Positions 17,239 through 25,334 of a DNA stretch of 64,000 nt are shown piece after piece. The DNA comes from Phycisphaeraceae bacterium. Its GTDB lineage: Bacteria > Planctomycetota > Phycisphaerae > Phycisphaerales > UBA1924. The stretch's first letter is position 1; each line of letters begins with the position of its first letter. Location of the stretch: contig JAHBXL010000021.1 in NCBI GenBank assembly GCA_019636495.1, positions 24,177 to 88,176 of the forward strand. Reading direction: 5' to 3'. A model generated the notes under the pieces. That model was not told the DNA's origin. It did not search any database and was given only the letters and a program-made list of their open reading frames with translations. Made by a program: the position numbers and the translations under genes.

Positions 17239-17760
17239 TTACCGCTTCGAGAACTGGAAGCGGCGGCGGGCGCCGGCCTGGCCATACTTCTTCCGCTCGA
17301 CCTCGCGGGCATCGCGCGTCAGGAATCCGGCGTTGCGGAGGGCGTCCTCGGTCGTCGGGTCAAAGTCGCGCAGGGCGCGGGCGATGCCCAGACGCAGCGC
17401 CTGCGCCTGGCCCATGAATCCGCCGCCCGAGAGCCGAACGATCACGTCCATCTTGCCCAGCGTGCTGGTGACGCGCAGCGGCGCGTACGCATCGTTGCGG
17501 TCGCGCTCCTCGGCGAAGTACTGATCGACCGGCTTGTACTTGTCGCCGCCGACCTGCACCTTCACCTCTCCGTTGCCCCCGGCGTTCGGGCGGATGCGCA
17601 CCCGCGCCACCGCGCGCTTGCGCCGGCCCGTGCCCCACCACCACCCGTGCTTGGGCTCGGCCGGCGTGCGCACACGCCGCTTCATCTGCTCGGGCTTGGC
17701 GATGTCCGCCGGGTTGATCGTCGAAAGGCCGGTGATCGAAGGGTTGTTGATCTGCGTCAT
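17239..17760 (-). CDS. rpsI: 30S ribosomal protein S9
   Basis: A 173-residue S9 with the family core GWWWGTGRRKRAVARVRIRP, NDAYAPLRVTSTLGKMDVIV, GGGFMGQAQALRLGIARAL and the Arg/Lys tail KKYGQAGARRRFQFSKR that reaches the ribosomal P site. S9 is normally about 130 residues; the first 43 residues here are an extra N-terminal extension (MTQINNPSITGLSTINPADI onward). It follows rplM, the usual operon order, but the 107-bp spacer between them contains a long G/C tract. A palindrome and a terminator follow the stop. Confidence 0.97.
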   Translation of the reverse strand: MTQINNPSITGLSTINPADIAKPEQMKRRVRTPAEPKHGWWWGTGRRKRAVARVRIRPNAGGNGEVKVQVGGDKYKPVDQYFAEERDRNDAYAPLRVTSTLGKMDVIVRLSGGGFMGQAQALRLGIARALRDFDPTTEDALRNAGFLTRDAREVERKKYGQAGARRRFQFSKR

Positions 17761-17828
17761 GGTTCAGCCTGGACTGGTGTTGGTCGTCTTGCGTTCAACT
17801 CGCGGCGTGCCGCGCAGGTGATTGGAAA

Positions 17829-17867
17829 GGGGGGGGTGGGGGTGGGTGGGCGGGGGGGGCAGGGGGG
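17829..17867 (+). repeat. G-run tract between rplM and rpsI
   Basis: Six guanine runs (8, 5, 3, 3, 8 and 6 bases) separated by one or two bases end directly at the rplM stop codon. The + strand satisfies the G-quadruplex pattern; the mRNA, from the - strand, is C-rich. It is the only such tract I saw in the window. Confidence 0.85.
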
Positions 17868-18305
17868 TCAGATGGTCATCGCGACCGGCTGCTGCGACTG
17901 GTGCGGATGGTCGGCCCCCGGGTAGACCTTGAGTTTGGCGAGCATGTGCCGGCCGATGCGGTTCTTGGGCAGCATGCGCCGTACCGCATCCTCGATGAGT
18001 TTCTCGGGCCGCCGCTCGCGGAGCGAGCCGTAGGTCTCTTCCTTCAGGCCGCCGGGGAAGCGCGTGTAGCGCTGCTTCATGTTCTGCTCGGCCTTGGCCC
18101 CCGTCATGCCCACCTTCGAGCCGTTGACGACGATGACGAAGTCGCCGCAATCCACGTGCGGGGTGTACTCGGGGCGGTGCTTGCCCGTCAGCACGGTCGC
18201 CACGTCAACCGCAAGGCGGCCGAGCGAGACATCCGTCGCATCGACGATGCGCCAGGTCTTGGCGGGAACGGTCTGCGGCGTGGCGAAATAGGTCTGGCGT
18301 CGCAT
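17868..18305 (-). CDS. rplM: 50S ribosomal protein L13
   Basis: The 145-residue protein shows TWRIVDATDVSLGRLAVDVA, GKHRPEYTPHVDCGDFVIVV, MKQRYTRFPGG and the L13 signature MLPKNRIGRHMLAKLKVYPG. L13 is an early-assembly 23S rRNA-binding protein of the large subunit. Length is normal. It is the first gene of the rplM-rpsI operon. The 5' region contains a palindrome (18399-18420) and no other gene, so leader-based regulation is possible but not demonstrated. Confidence 0.97.
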   Translation of the reverse strand: MRRQTYFATPQTVPAKTWRIVDATDVSLGRLAVDVATVLTGKHRPEYTPHVDCGDFVIVVNGSKVGMTGAKAEQNMKQRYTRFPGGLKEETYGSLRERRPEKLIEDAVRRMLPKNRIGRHMLAKLKVYPGADHPHQSQQPVAMTI

Positions 18306-18706
18306 GGCCGGAAACTCCTGTCGAACCGAGAGAGGACCGAAGCGCAAACTCCGGGCCCCGGGGTGCGGGGTGAACTCGCCGCCTACCGGGCGGGGCGGGC
18401 CTGTCCATGCAGGGACAGGCAGGATTTCAAGGCGTTTCCGCCGCGCAAAGCCGCCGCGGCAGAAGAGCAAGGTTAGGCGGGATCAGTCTCGGGTCAAATC
18501 GGCCGCGAAGGAGCAGGACCAGGTCCGCTTCGCCGCCCGAACCCCGAACCAGAGAAACTCGCATCTTTCAGGAACTTCAGCATTCGCGGCGGGCGCATCG
18601 CGTGGTAGGCTGCTTCCCGGAAGAGAGGGCGGCCCGCTTTGTCCATCGCCAGGAGACCGCCCATCCCGCACGCAAGCCCCGGACAACCTATCGGACGTGT
18701 TCCAAC
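18306..18706. other. Non-coding region upstream of rplM
   Basis: About 400 bp between rplM and the 72-bp repeat array. It must contain the rplM promoter and leader. A palindrome lies at 18399-18420. I see no supported gene or RNA. Confidence 0.5.
18399..18420. repeat. Palindrome gcctgtcc/ggacaggc in the rplM leader
   Basis: Eight-base arms gcctgtcc and ggacaggc surround atgcag. It lies about 95 bp upstream of the rplM start, so on the - strand it could be a leader hairpin or another member of the short-palindrome class. Confidence 0.45.
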
Positions 18707-19700
18707 TTTCCCCTCTCCCCGTTGCTCTGAACGGGGAGAGGTGGTCGCGCAGCGACCGGTGAGGGGGCCTTGGTTGGCATTCCCCTCTCCCCGTTGCTTT
18801 GAACGGGGAGAGGTGGTCGCGCAGCGACCGGTGAGGGGGCCTTGGTTCGCTTTCCCCTCTCCCCGTTGCTCTGAACGGGGAGAGGTGGTCGCGCAGCGAC
18901 CGGTGAGGGGGCCTTGGTTCGCCTTCCCCCGGTCGCCGGGGAGAGGTGGCGAGGCCGAAGGCCGAGACGGTGAGGGGTTCTGCCGGTTCGCACCTTCCCC
19001 CCTTCACTCCCCTCACCCCCCTCGCTGCGCTCGGGGACCTCTCCCCGCTGTGGCGGGGAGAGGGGAGTTGTCTTTCGCTTTCCCCTCTCCCCGTTGCTTT
19101 GAACGGGGAGAGGTGGTCGCGCAGCGACCGGTGAGGGGGCCTTGGTTCGCTTTCCCCTCTCCCCGTTGCCCTGAACGGGGAGAGGTGGTCGCGCAGCGAC
19201 CGGTGAGGGGGCCTTGGTTCGCTTTCCCCTCTCCCCGTTGCTCTGAACGGGGAGAGGTGGTCGCGCAGCGACCGGTGAGGGGGCCTTGGTTCGCTTTCCC
19301 CCGGTCGCCGGGGAGAGGTGTCGAGGCCGAAGGCCGAGACGGTGAGGGGTTCTGCTTTCGCTTTCCCCTCCTGCTGTTTGAACGGGAGAGTGGTCGCGCA
19401 GCGACCGGCAGGCCTTGGTTCGTTTTCCCTCTCCGCTGCCCTGAACGGGGGAGAGTGGTCGCGCGGAAGACCGGTGAGGGGGGCCTTGGTTTGCTTTCTC
19501 TCTCCCCGTTGCTCTGAACGGGGAGAGGAAACGCGCGGGCACCGGTGAGGGGGCCTTGTTCGCTTTCCCCGTCGCCGGGGGAGAGGTTTGAGCAGGCCGA
19601 AGGCCGAGACGAGGGGTTCCCGCGCGCGCTCGCACCTTCCCCCTTCACTTTCACCCTCGCGCAAGCTGGGACCTTCCCGCGGTTGCGGGAGAGGGGAAGA
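18707..19700. repeat. Higher-order array of 72-bp hairpin-rich repeats (AAABC blocks)
   Basis: Type A units begin tcccctctccccgtt at 18709, 18781, 18853, 19081, 19153 and 19225, an exact 72-bp period. Each contains the stems cctctccccgtt/aacggggagagg and ggtcgcgcagcgacc within cccctc/gagggg. Type B units (ccccggtcgccgggg core plus gaggccgaaggccgagac) start near 18925, 19297 and 19566. Type C (ctccccgctgtggcggggag) is at 18996 and, degraded, at 19638. The order is AAABC, AAAB, A'A'A'B'C'. The third block, from about 19364, has many small indels, with spacing of 62-71 bp. There are no variable spacers, so this is not CRISPR. Long reading frames on both strands here are only translations of the repeat. 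Confidence 0.9.
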
Positions 19701-19723
19701 AGCGGAAGAGGCGCATTCGCGCG

Positions 19724-20842
19724 TTGTTGGCTTCTAATCATCGCCAGAAAATCGTTGCCCGGCGGTTTCACATCGACCCCCTCTCCGGCATCGACTTCTG
19801 TTCGGCAAACCACTTCGGCAATGCCCCGTGGATGGGGACCATCCGCCGACGAAGTGATGATGCCATCGGCCGCGGCGGCGGGGGCATCACGAGTATTTCA
19901 TCGGTCGCTGAGGTCACGACCAGCCAGTGGGTGCAGTTCTTCAACGCGGCGTACGACCACTGGTGGGAGGGGTGACCGCCAGGCTTGACGCCGCCGACCG
20001 TTCTGGGGCGCGCAGGCACGACGCTGATCAACAACTTTGAAACTTCAACGCGCGGCGGTGGCAGGGTGCCGCGGGCAACGAATGCGGCTCGGGGAACATC
20101 TCCCGCGATGGCCGCGATGTACTGCAACTTCCCGCACAACGTGGAGCCGACATAGCGGGGCCGGGCGGGGGTCGCCGCGGAACTTCCAGCGCGTACGACG
20201 CATGCACCTTTCTTGGTCCCAACGGCATGGGGTGGCTTGTCGATCAGGTCACCCGGGCTTCCCCAAGCAAGTGGTACTTCATCCTGATGCGTGGATGAGT
20301 GGATCAAGGCTGCTCATTACGACCCGCACCGCTACGGGCAGAACCAGGGGGGATACTGGCTGTTCTCGAACTCAACCGACGAGTGGATTCCCGGCGGCCC
20401 GCCGGGCGTGAACATCAATCCGTTTCCAGGCGCACCCGGCCCTAACCCCAATGGCCCGATTGCGCAGGCCAACTACGGATGGGACACCTTCACCTTCCCC
20501 GGCTACGGCAGCCCATTCAATGTGCTCCTTGGTGCATATCCCGATGTGCAGAGCCCGTGGGGGTTGCTGGATGTCGCAGGGGCGACGAGCGAGTGGACGG
20601 AGCAAGTCTTCTACGGCGCACTTGAGGGACCGAGGTTTAGGTATCTCGAAGGCAGCTACTGGGGCGGAGCACCGGGCTACGGCGTTGCCGACACCGTTTG
20701 GTCCACGTACGGCGCGCTGACGCCAAACTTGGCTCCCTTCGACAGCGGATTCCGCATTGCGTCAACAGTCCCCGGTCCCACCGGTCTGGTGGTGCTTGCT
20801 TCCGGGTGTGTCCTCGTGGTTGTCCGAAGAAAACGAGAGTAG
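19724..20842 (+). pseudogene. frameshifted PEP-CTERM protein with SUMF1/FGE-like domain
   Basis: Pieces of one formylglycine-generating-enzyme-like (SUMF1) protein are spread over different frames. Residues from 19724 read FGNAPWMG and VAEVTTSQWVQFFNAAYDHW, ending at 19975. Between 19976 and 20290 the pieces MAAMYCNF and SAYDACTF appear in shifted frames. From 20291 to 20842 a clean frame reads DEWIKAAHYDPHRYGQNQGG, GLLDVAGATSEWTEQVFYG and FDSGFRIASTVPGP. It ends in a hydrophobic helix plus RRKRE, a PEP-CTERM-like anchor. The signal peptide is missing. Either the gene is decayed or this stretch contains base-call indels; the neighbouring repeat block is damaged in the same way. Confidence 0.75.
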
Positions 20843-20848
20843 GAAGAC

Positions 20849-21403
20849 ATGAAAATCAGACATCTTGTCGGGCTCGCCAGCGCGTCCCTGCTGGCGAGCG
20901 GGGTATCGGTTCAGGCACAGACCCCCATCCGGGTCGAGGTGACCGGGCAGGCGACTACATTTCACGCTTCCGGGGCGAGCATCCCGCTCACCATCAACAA
21001 CACCATCACCGGCACCGTGCAGGTCAAGATCTACGACGAGAACTCGCTCGACGTCAACGGCGGCGTGCAGACCAACAGCATTGGGGCAGTGACGATCACA
21101 GGTACGGTCGGCACTTCAGGCACACTTCTCGTGGAAGTGCTCATCGCAGATGGTGATGGGTTCTTCAGCTTTCCAGCCTTTCCTGACACGAACATGCTTG
21201 TCGGCGCTCTCGACTTCGCCGGTCTCTCCTTCAGCAGCACCGGTCTCCGCGATATGGCCCGAGTAGCCGTTGCGGTAGCAGGCGACATCACCGGCAACAT
21301 CGAAGCCGGCGCGATCCGCCGCATCCAGGCGCAGGGCCGTGTCCGGCCCGATCGTGTTGAGGCCTTCCCAGTGGGCACGGCCGTCTTCCCGGCCGATCAT
21401 TGA
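20849..21403 (+). CDS. exported hypothetical protein
   Basis: A 184-residue protein with a Sec signal peptide (MKIRHLVGLASASLLASGVS, then VQAQ). The mature part is Thr/Val/Gly-rich and strand-forming (TITGTVQVKIYDENSLDVNG, then VAGDITGNIEAGAIRRIQAQ), like beta-helix or autotransporter-like exported proteins. The last 20 residues (PDRVEAFPVGTAVFPADH) do not continue that pattern and no anchor is present, so the C-terminus may be truncated or shifted. An aggaag site lies before the ATG. It begins 6 bp after the damaged SUMF1 gene and ends 3 bp before the CPBP protease gene. Confidence 0.55.
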   Translation: MKIRHLVGLASASLLASGVSVQAQTPIRVEVTGQATTFHASGASIPLTINNTITGTVQVKIYDENSLDVNGGVQTNSIGAVTITGTVGTSGTLLVEVLIADGDGFFSFPAFPDTNMLVGALDFAGLSFSSTGLRDMARVAVAVAGDITGNIEAGAIRRIQAQGRVRPDRVEAFPVGTAVFPADH

Positions 21404-21406
21404 TCG

Positions 21407-23029
21407 ATGCCCAACCCTTCCAACCCCTATCCCAACCCACAACTCACCGCCGCGTTCGGCCCGGCCAGTGCCGGCCCTGGGGGAGGGGGGCGATCAGCGG
21501 ATGGCCGAACCCCCATCGCCCGCGCCGGCAACGGCCCATGGTGGATGTGGGTGCTGCTCATCATCCTCGTCGCGGCGGTGGTCGTGCGGCAACAGTGGCC
21601 CAAGCCCACCGAGCCCGACTTCGCCGCGCGGGCCGCGGCGGGAAAAATCAAGTATCCCGCGGTGTCCATCGAGTACACGCTGCCCGCCAAGATGTACTTC
21701 GGGCTCAAGGGCCTTTCGCCCGATCCCAACCTGCCGCGCATGCTGCAGGAATCGGTCGACTCCGCGGCGGGCTTCGCCGACCTCTGGCCGCAGAAGCCAT
21801 CGTTCCTGCCGGCGGTTCGGCCCAAGCCCGATGCGCCGCCGCCGCCCGCGCACGCGCGCCTCTACGCCGCGATCCTCGCCGCCGACACGCTCAACCCTGG
21901 CGAGGCCGAGAAGCGCCTCGACCGGCTGGAGTTGCAACTCGATCCCGAATCGCCCCTCGTCGCCGATGTCGCCCTGCTGCGGCGCATGTACGCGGCCGAT
22001 GCGCCCCCCGCGGCGGAGATCGCCGCGGCGATGGAACCCGCCGACCGCGAAGCCTTCGAGCAGAGGCACGGGCTGTTCGCACGCCTGGCGCTTTCGTTCG
22101 GCGATGATGCCGCCGCGGCCCGGCGCGATGCCGCGAGCAGCGGCCTCACCATGCTGCTGACGATCATGTTCTTCGGCGGCGCGGCGGGCCTGGCGATCCT
22201 TGCCGGCTTCGCCGTGTTGATCTACTTCGTCATCCTCGCGCTGCAGGGCCGTCTGCGCCGTCGATTCGTGCCGCCGGGGCGGTCCGCCGGCGATGCGGGC
22301 GGCGACGCAGGCCCCGGCCAGGGCGTCTGGCTCGAGATGGTCTCGCTCTTTGTCGGCGGGTTCCTGTTCATCGGTCTGGCCGGCGACCTGCTCGGCGCGG
22401 CGGGCGTCTCTTGGGCCGGCTTCCTTTCCCTCGGACTTCAGTGGCTGCTGGTGCTCGTCATCTTCTGGCCCGTCGTCCGCGGCATGAGTTGGGAGCGCTG
22501 GCGCGGCGAGATCGGCTGGCACAGCGGCCGCGGCGTGGCCAGGGAAGTGGGGGCGGGCCTGCTGGTCTACCTCGCCTGCCTGCCGATCTACTTCTTCACC
22601 GCGTTCCTGCTCGTCATCGCCATGCTCATCTGGTCGGCGCTCTCCGGCACCGAGCCGGCCCGTCCCATCGAAGACAACAAGGTCTTCGAGATCGCCTCGT
22701 CCGGCAACCCCGTGGTGTTGATACTGATTTTCATGCTCGCCTCGGTGTGGGCCCCGATCGTCGAGGAGTCGATCTTCCGCGGCGCGCTCTACCGCCGCCT
22801 GCGCCTCGGGCTCCCGTTCATCGGGGCCGCGCTCATCTCCGCCGCGTTGTTCTCCATCATGCACGGGTACGCCGTGGTCCAACTCGTCCTCGTCGGCGTG
22901 CTCGGCCTGATGTTCGCCATCATCCGCGAGTGGCGCGGCTCGATCATCGGCGCCGCGGCGGTGCACTGTGTCCACAACACCGTCGTGTTCACCTTCGCCG
23001 TGCTCCTGCTGGGACAGGCCGCGAGTTGA
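21407..23029 (+). CDS. CPBP-family intramembrane glutamic protease
   Basis: A 540-residue membrane protein. One N-terminal helix (WWMWVLLIILVAAVVV) is followed by a soluble region of about 180 residues, then about eight transmembrane helices. The CPBP (Abi/Rce1) active-site motifs are present: EExxxR as PIVEESIFRGALYRRL, FxxxH as ALFSIMHGYA, and HxxxN as AVHCVHNTVVF. These enzymes cleave within membranes and act in maturation of prenylated or secreted proteins or in peptide immunity. Target unknown. The N-terminal extra-membrane domain is an addition to the normal 220-300 residues. The first 30 residues are Pro/Asn/Gly-rich. Confidence 0.85.
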   Translation: MPNPSNPYPNPQLTAAFGPASAGPGGGGRSADGRTPIARAGNGPWWMWVLLIILVAAVVVRQQWPKPTEPDFAARAAAGKIKYPAVSIEYTLPAKMYFGLKGLSPDPNLPRMLQESVDSAAGFADLWPQKPSFLPAVRPKPDAPPPPAHARLYAAILAADTLNPGEAEKRLDRLELQLDPESPLVADVALLRRMYAADAPPAAEIAAAMEPADREAFEQRHGLFARLALSFGDDAAAARRDAASSGLTMLLTIMFFGGAAGLAILAGFAVLIYFVILALQGRLRRRFVPPGRSAGDAGGDAGPGQGVWLEMVSLFVGGFLFIGLAGDLLGAAGVSWAGFLSLGLQWLLVLVIFWPVVRGMSWERWRGEIGWHSGRGVAREVGAGLLVYLACLPIYFFTAFLLVIAMLIWSALSGTEPARPIEDNKVFEIASSGNPVVLILIFMLASVWAPIVEESIFRGALYRRLRLGLPFIGAALISAALFSIMHGYAVVQLVLVGVLGLMFAIIREWRGSIIGAAAVHCVHNTVVFTFAVLLLGQAAS

Positions 23030-23118
23030 GTCGGATGCACGTCGCCACTCCCTGGCGTTCTCTACACTCATGCCTCTCGCCTCGGAATGGCGGGTACCCG
23101 ATATACAGGAGAGCGCAC

Positions 23119-23676
23119 ATGCTCAGGTCCATTGGCTTCGGCATCGCGGCATCGTTGTTAGGCGTTATGGTGTTCGCGCTCGCCGGCGGACATGGCGCGG
23201 CCCAACCCGCGGCCGTTCCCAGCGTGGCGAAGGTGCCCGATCCTCTCGACCCCGTCGCCTATCTCGCGGGCCGCTGGGTGAAGGTCGATCAGAGCGGCGC
23301 GGCCGAGGAGCACTGGTCTTCGCCGCGCGGCGGCGCGATGATGGGCATGTTCCGCTTGGATCGGCGCGATGGATCGCCCGTCCTGTTCGAGATTCTCACG
23401 ATCACCGCCGAGGGCGACGACCTCCTGCTTCGCCTGCGGCACTACTCGCCGCGACTGGTCGCCAAGGAAGACAAGGACAAGCCGATGACGCTGAAACTCT
23501 CCGAGCACGGCGAGCGCCGCGTCGTCTTCTCCGCGCACGAGCACGCCGCCGACCTCTCGCGGATCGTCTACCACTGTCCGACGGCCGACACGCTGAAGAT
23601 CACGGTGGAGTTCGCCGCGAACGATGGCGAGGAGCGCGACCCGCTTCAGTTCGAGTTGAAGCGCGAAGCCCGATGA
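23119..23676 (+). CDS. exported DUF6265-like protein
   Basis: A 185-residue protein with a signal peptide (IGFGIAASLLGVMVFALAGG). The body is a lipocalin-like beta barrel of the DUF6265 type: LAGRWVKVDQSGAAEEHWSS, then RGGAMMGMFRLDRRDGSPVL, and ERRVVFSAHEHAADLSRIVY. Such proteins are small periplasmic barrels of unknown ligand. The ATG follows an aggagag site. The 90-bp gap before it contains a degraded member of the CACTCCGTG palindrome family (near 23043). It converges on the kynurenine operon with an 8-bp gap. Confidence 0.7.
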   Translation: MLRSIGFGIAASLLGVMVFALAGGHGAAQPAAVPSVAKVPDPLDPVAYLAGRWVKVDQSGAAEEHWSSPRGGAMMGMFRLDRRDGSPVLFEILTITAEGDDLLLRLRHYSPRLVAKEDKDKPMTLKLSEHGERRVVFSAHEHAADLSRIVYHCPTADTLKITVEFAANDGEERDPLQFELKREAR

Positions 23677-23684
23677 AGTGAGAG

Positions 23685-25241
23685 TCAGGCCAGCATCGCC
23701 GCGCCGGCCTCGGCCACCGCCGACCGCCACGCGCTCTCGCCGAGCCGCTCGATCGAATCGGGGCCGAGCCGCTCGATCACCCGGTCGAGCACGGCGTCGA
23801 GTTCGCGCCCGCGCCGCCGCGCCTCGGCATACGGCACGGTCGAAAAACTCACCAGGTTGTACTGCGGGTGTACGCGATCGGGGAACGCGTCGTGCAGGGT
23901 CTGCTCGACGCGCTTGCGGTAGCGGAACGCGGGCGAGCCGACCTTGTCGCGCATCTCCACGAAGTTCTCGATCGCCATGTCGGCGATGGCATCGGCATTG
24001 GGCTTGCGCAGCGCGTGATACTCGGCGAGCGCTGCGGGCAGATCGCTTGAGCGGTCGAGGCACTCGGCCAGCACGCGCACATCCTCGAACCCCGCGTTCA
24101 TGCCCTGGCCATAGAACGGCACAATCGCGTGCGCGGCATCGCCCGCCAGCGCCGTGGCGCGGCGGCCATCGCGCGCCATGCGGAACCACGGCGCGCACCG
24201 CACCGTCACCAGCGAACTGGTCGGGTTGGCGAAGAAATCCTGCACCAACGTCGGCATCAGCGGGACCGCATCGGGGTAGTGCGCGCTGAAGAACTCCAGC
24301 ACACGCGCACGCTCCGCTTCGCTCGGCGCGGCGCTCCGTTCCGCCGCGCGGCGCGCGGCGAGTTCGCCCTCCAGGTGCGCAAACGAGTGCTCGCCCTCGC
24401 CCCCCTCAAACGGCCAGAACAGCGTGCACGTGAACGACCCATCGCGGTTCGGCAGCGCGATCATCATCGAACCGCCCCGCGGCCAGATATGCAGCGCGTT
24501 GGGCTCGAGGGCGAAGTGGGACCGATCTTCGTGGCACCGCTCCTGGTGGCACCGCTCCTGGTGGCACCGCTCTCCAGAGCGGTGCTCCTGCCCCGGTCTC
24601 TTCGCGCCCCGCTCTGGAGAGCGGGGCCACCCCGGGATGTGCAGTTCCTTGTACCCGTGCGCCAGATACGACTGGCTGTACTCGAATCGGTCCGTCTTCT
24701 GCATCGCGCCCCGCACGGCGGAGAACGCGCCATCGCCGCCGAAGATCAGGTCCGCCTCGATCACCTCCGCCGCGGCGTTCGGGTTGGCTTCGTCGGCAAA
24801 CACCGCGCGGCAACGGTCAAGGTCCACGTCGAGGCAGCGGCGATCGAAGATCATCGACACGCCCTGCGAGGCCGCCGCGGCGTGAATCAGCGTGAGATTC
24901 AGCCCCCCGCGCGAAACGCTGTTGATCGCATCCGCGGGGTTCTTGGAGTACGGCTGAAAGATCGTGCCCATCGCGCCCGCGTTCGGCGCGGGATGGATCA
25001 TGCGTCCGGGCATCGGGATGGCATCGCGATCGAGCACCGTGCGATCGAGATCGACTCCCGCCAACCCCCACAGCCCGCGTGCTGAGAGCGCGAGGTTGAT
25101 GGACCTTCCTCCGATGTAGCCCCTGGCGCGAGGATCGGGACGCCGCTCGACCACGCTGACACGCCAGCCGCGCCGCGCGAAGTACACCGCGGCCAGCGAG
25201 CCGACCAGACCAGCGCCGATGATGAGGACATGCCGTTCCAT
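23685..25241 (-). CDS. kmo: kynurenine 3-monooxygenase with in-frame palindromic insert
   Basis: The 518-residue flavoprotein has HVLIIGAGLVGSLAAVYFAR (FAD dinucleotide fold), GYIGGRSINLALSARG, LIFGGDGAFSAVRGAM and ALAGDAAHAIVPFYGQGMNA. NALHIWPRGGSMMIALPN and a C-terminal QYNLVSFSTVPYAEA are typical of KMO. It hydroxylates kynurenine to 3-hydroxykynurenine using NADPH and O2. Residues about 204-242 (DNA 24516-24632) are an insertion that includes GWPRSPERG and repeated RCHQE. It falls where other KMOs run directly from the GYKEL motif to the NALHIWPRG motif. The gene is last in the ACMSD-kynU-kmo order, 93 bp after kynU. The start at 25241 is preferred to one eight codons upstream. Confidence 0.92.
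   Translation of the reverse strand: MERHVLIIGAGLVGSLAAVYFARRGWRVSVVERRPDPRARGYIGGRSINLALSARGLWGLAGVDLDRTVLDRDAIPMPGRMIHPAPNAGAMGTIFQPYSKNPADAINSVSRGGLNLTLIHAAAASQGVSMIFDRRCLDVDLDRCRAVFADEANPNAAAEVIEADLIFGGDGAFSAVRGAMQKTDRFEYSQSYLAHGYKELHIPGWPRSPERGAKRPGQEHRSGERCHQERCHQERCHEDRSHFALEPNALHIWPRGGSMMIALPNRDGSFTCTLFWPFEGGEGEHSFAHLEGELAARRAAERSAAPSEAERARVLEFFSAHYPDAVPLMPTLVQDFFANPTSSLVTVRCAPWFRMARDGRRATALAGDAAHAIVPFYGQGMNAGFEDVRVLAECLDRSSDLPAALAEYHALRKPNADAIADMAIENFVEMRDKVGSPAFRYRKRVEQTLHDAFPDRVHPQYNLVSFSTVPYAEARRRGRELDAVLDRVIERLGPDSIERLGESAWRSAVAEAGAAMLA
24516..24632. repeat. Palindromic insertion inside kmo
   Basis: The 117-bp insert consists of tandem tggcaccgctcctgg units, the palindrome gcaccgctct-cc-agagcggtgc (24564-24585), and the palindrome ccccgctct-gg-agagcgggg (24607-24626) followed by ccacccc. 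It keeps the reading frame. The second element recurs in kynU. Confidence 0.85.
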
Positions 25242-25334
25242 GCAAAATGTATAGCAACTATACAATCAGCGTCGTATCCGAAAACACTCTGGCCCGCTCC
25301 AAAGGCCACCAAAAAACCACGGCCAATCGGCGAT

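Noticed and set aside
18483..19664. Long frames in several phases through the 72-bp repeat array
   Set aside because: They translate the repeat itself and yield repeated Arg/Pro/Glu peptides with no family; the period of 72 is a multiple of three, so frames stay open by chance.
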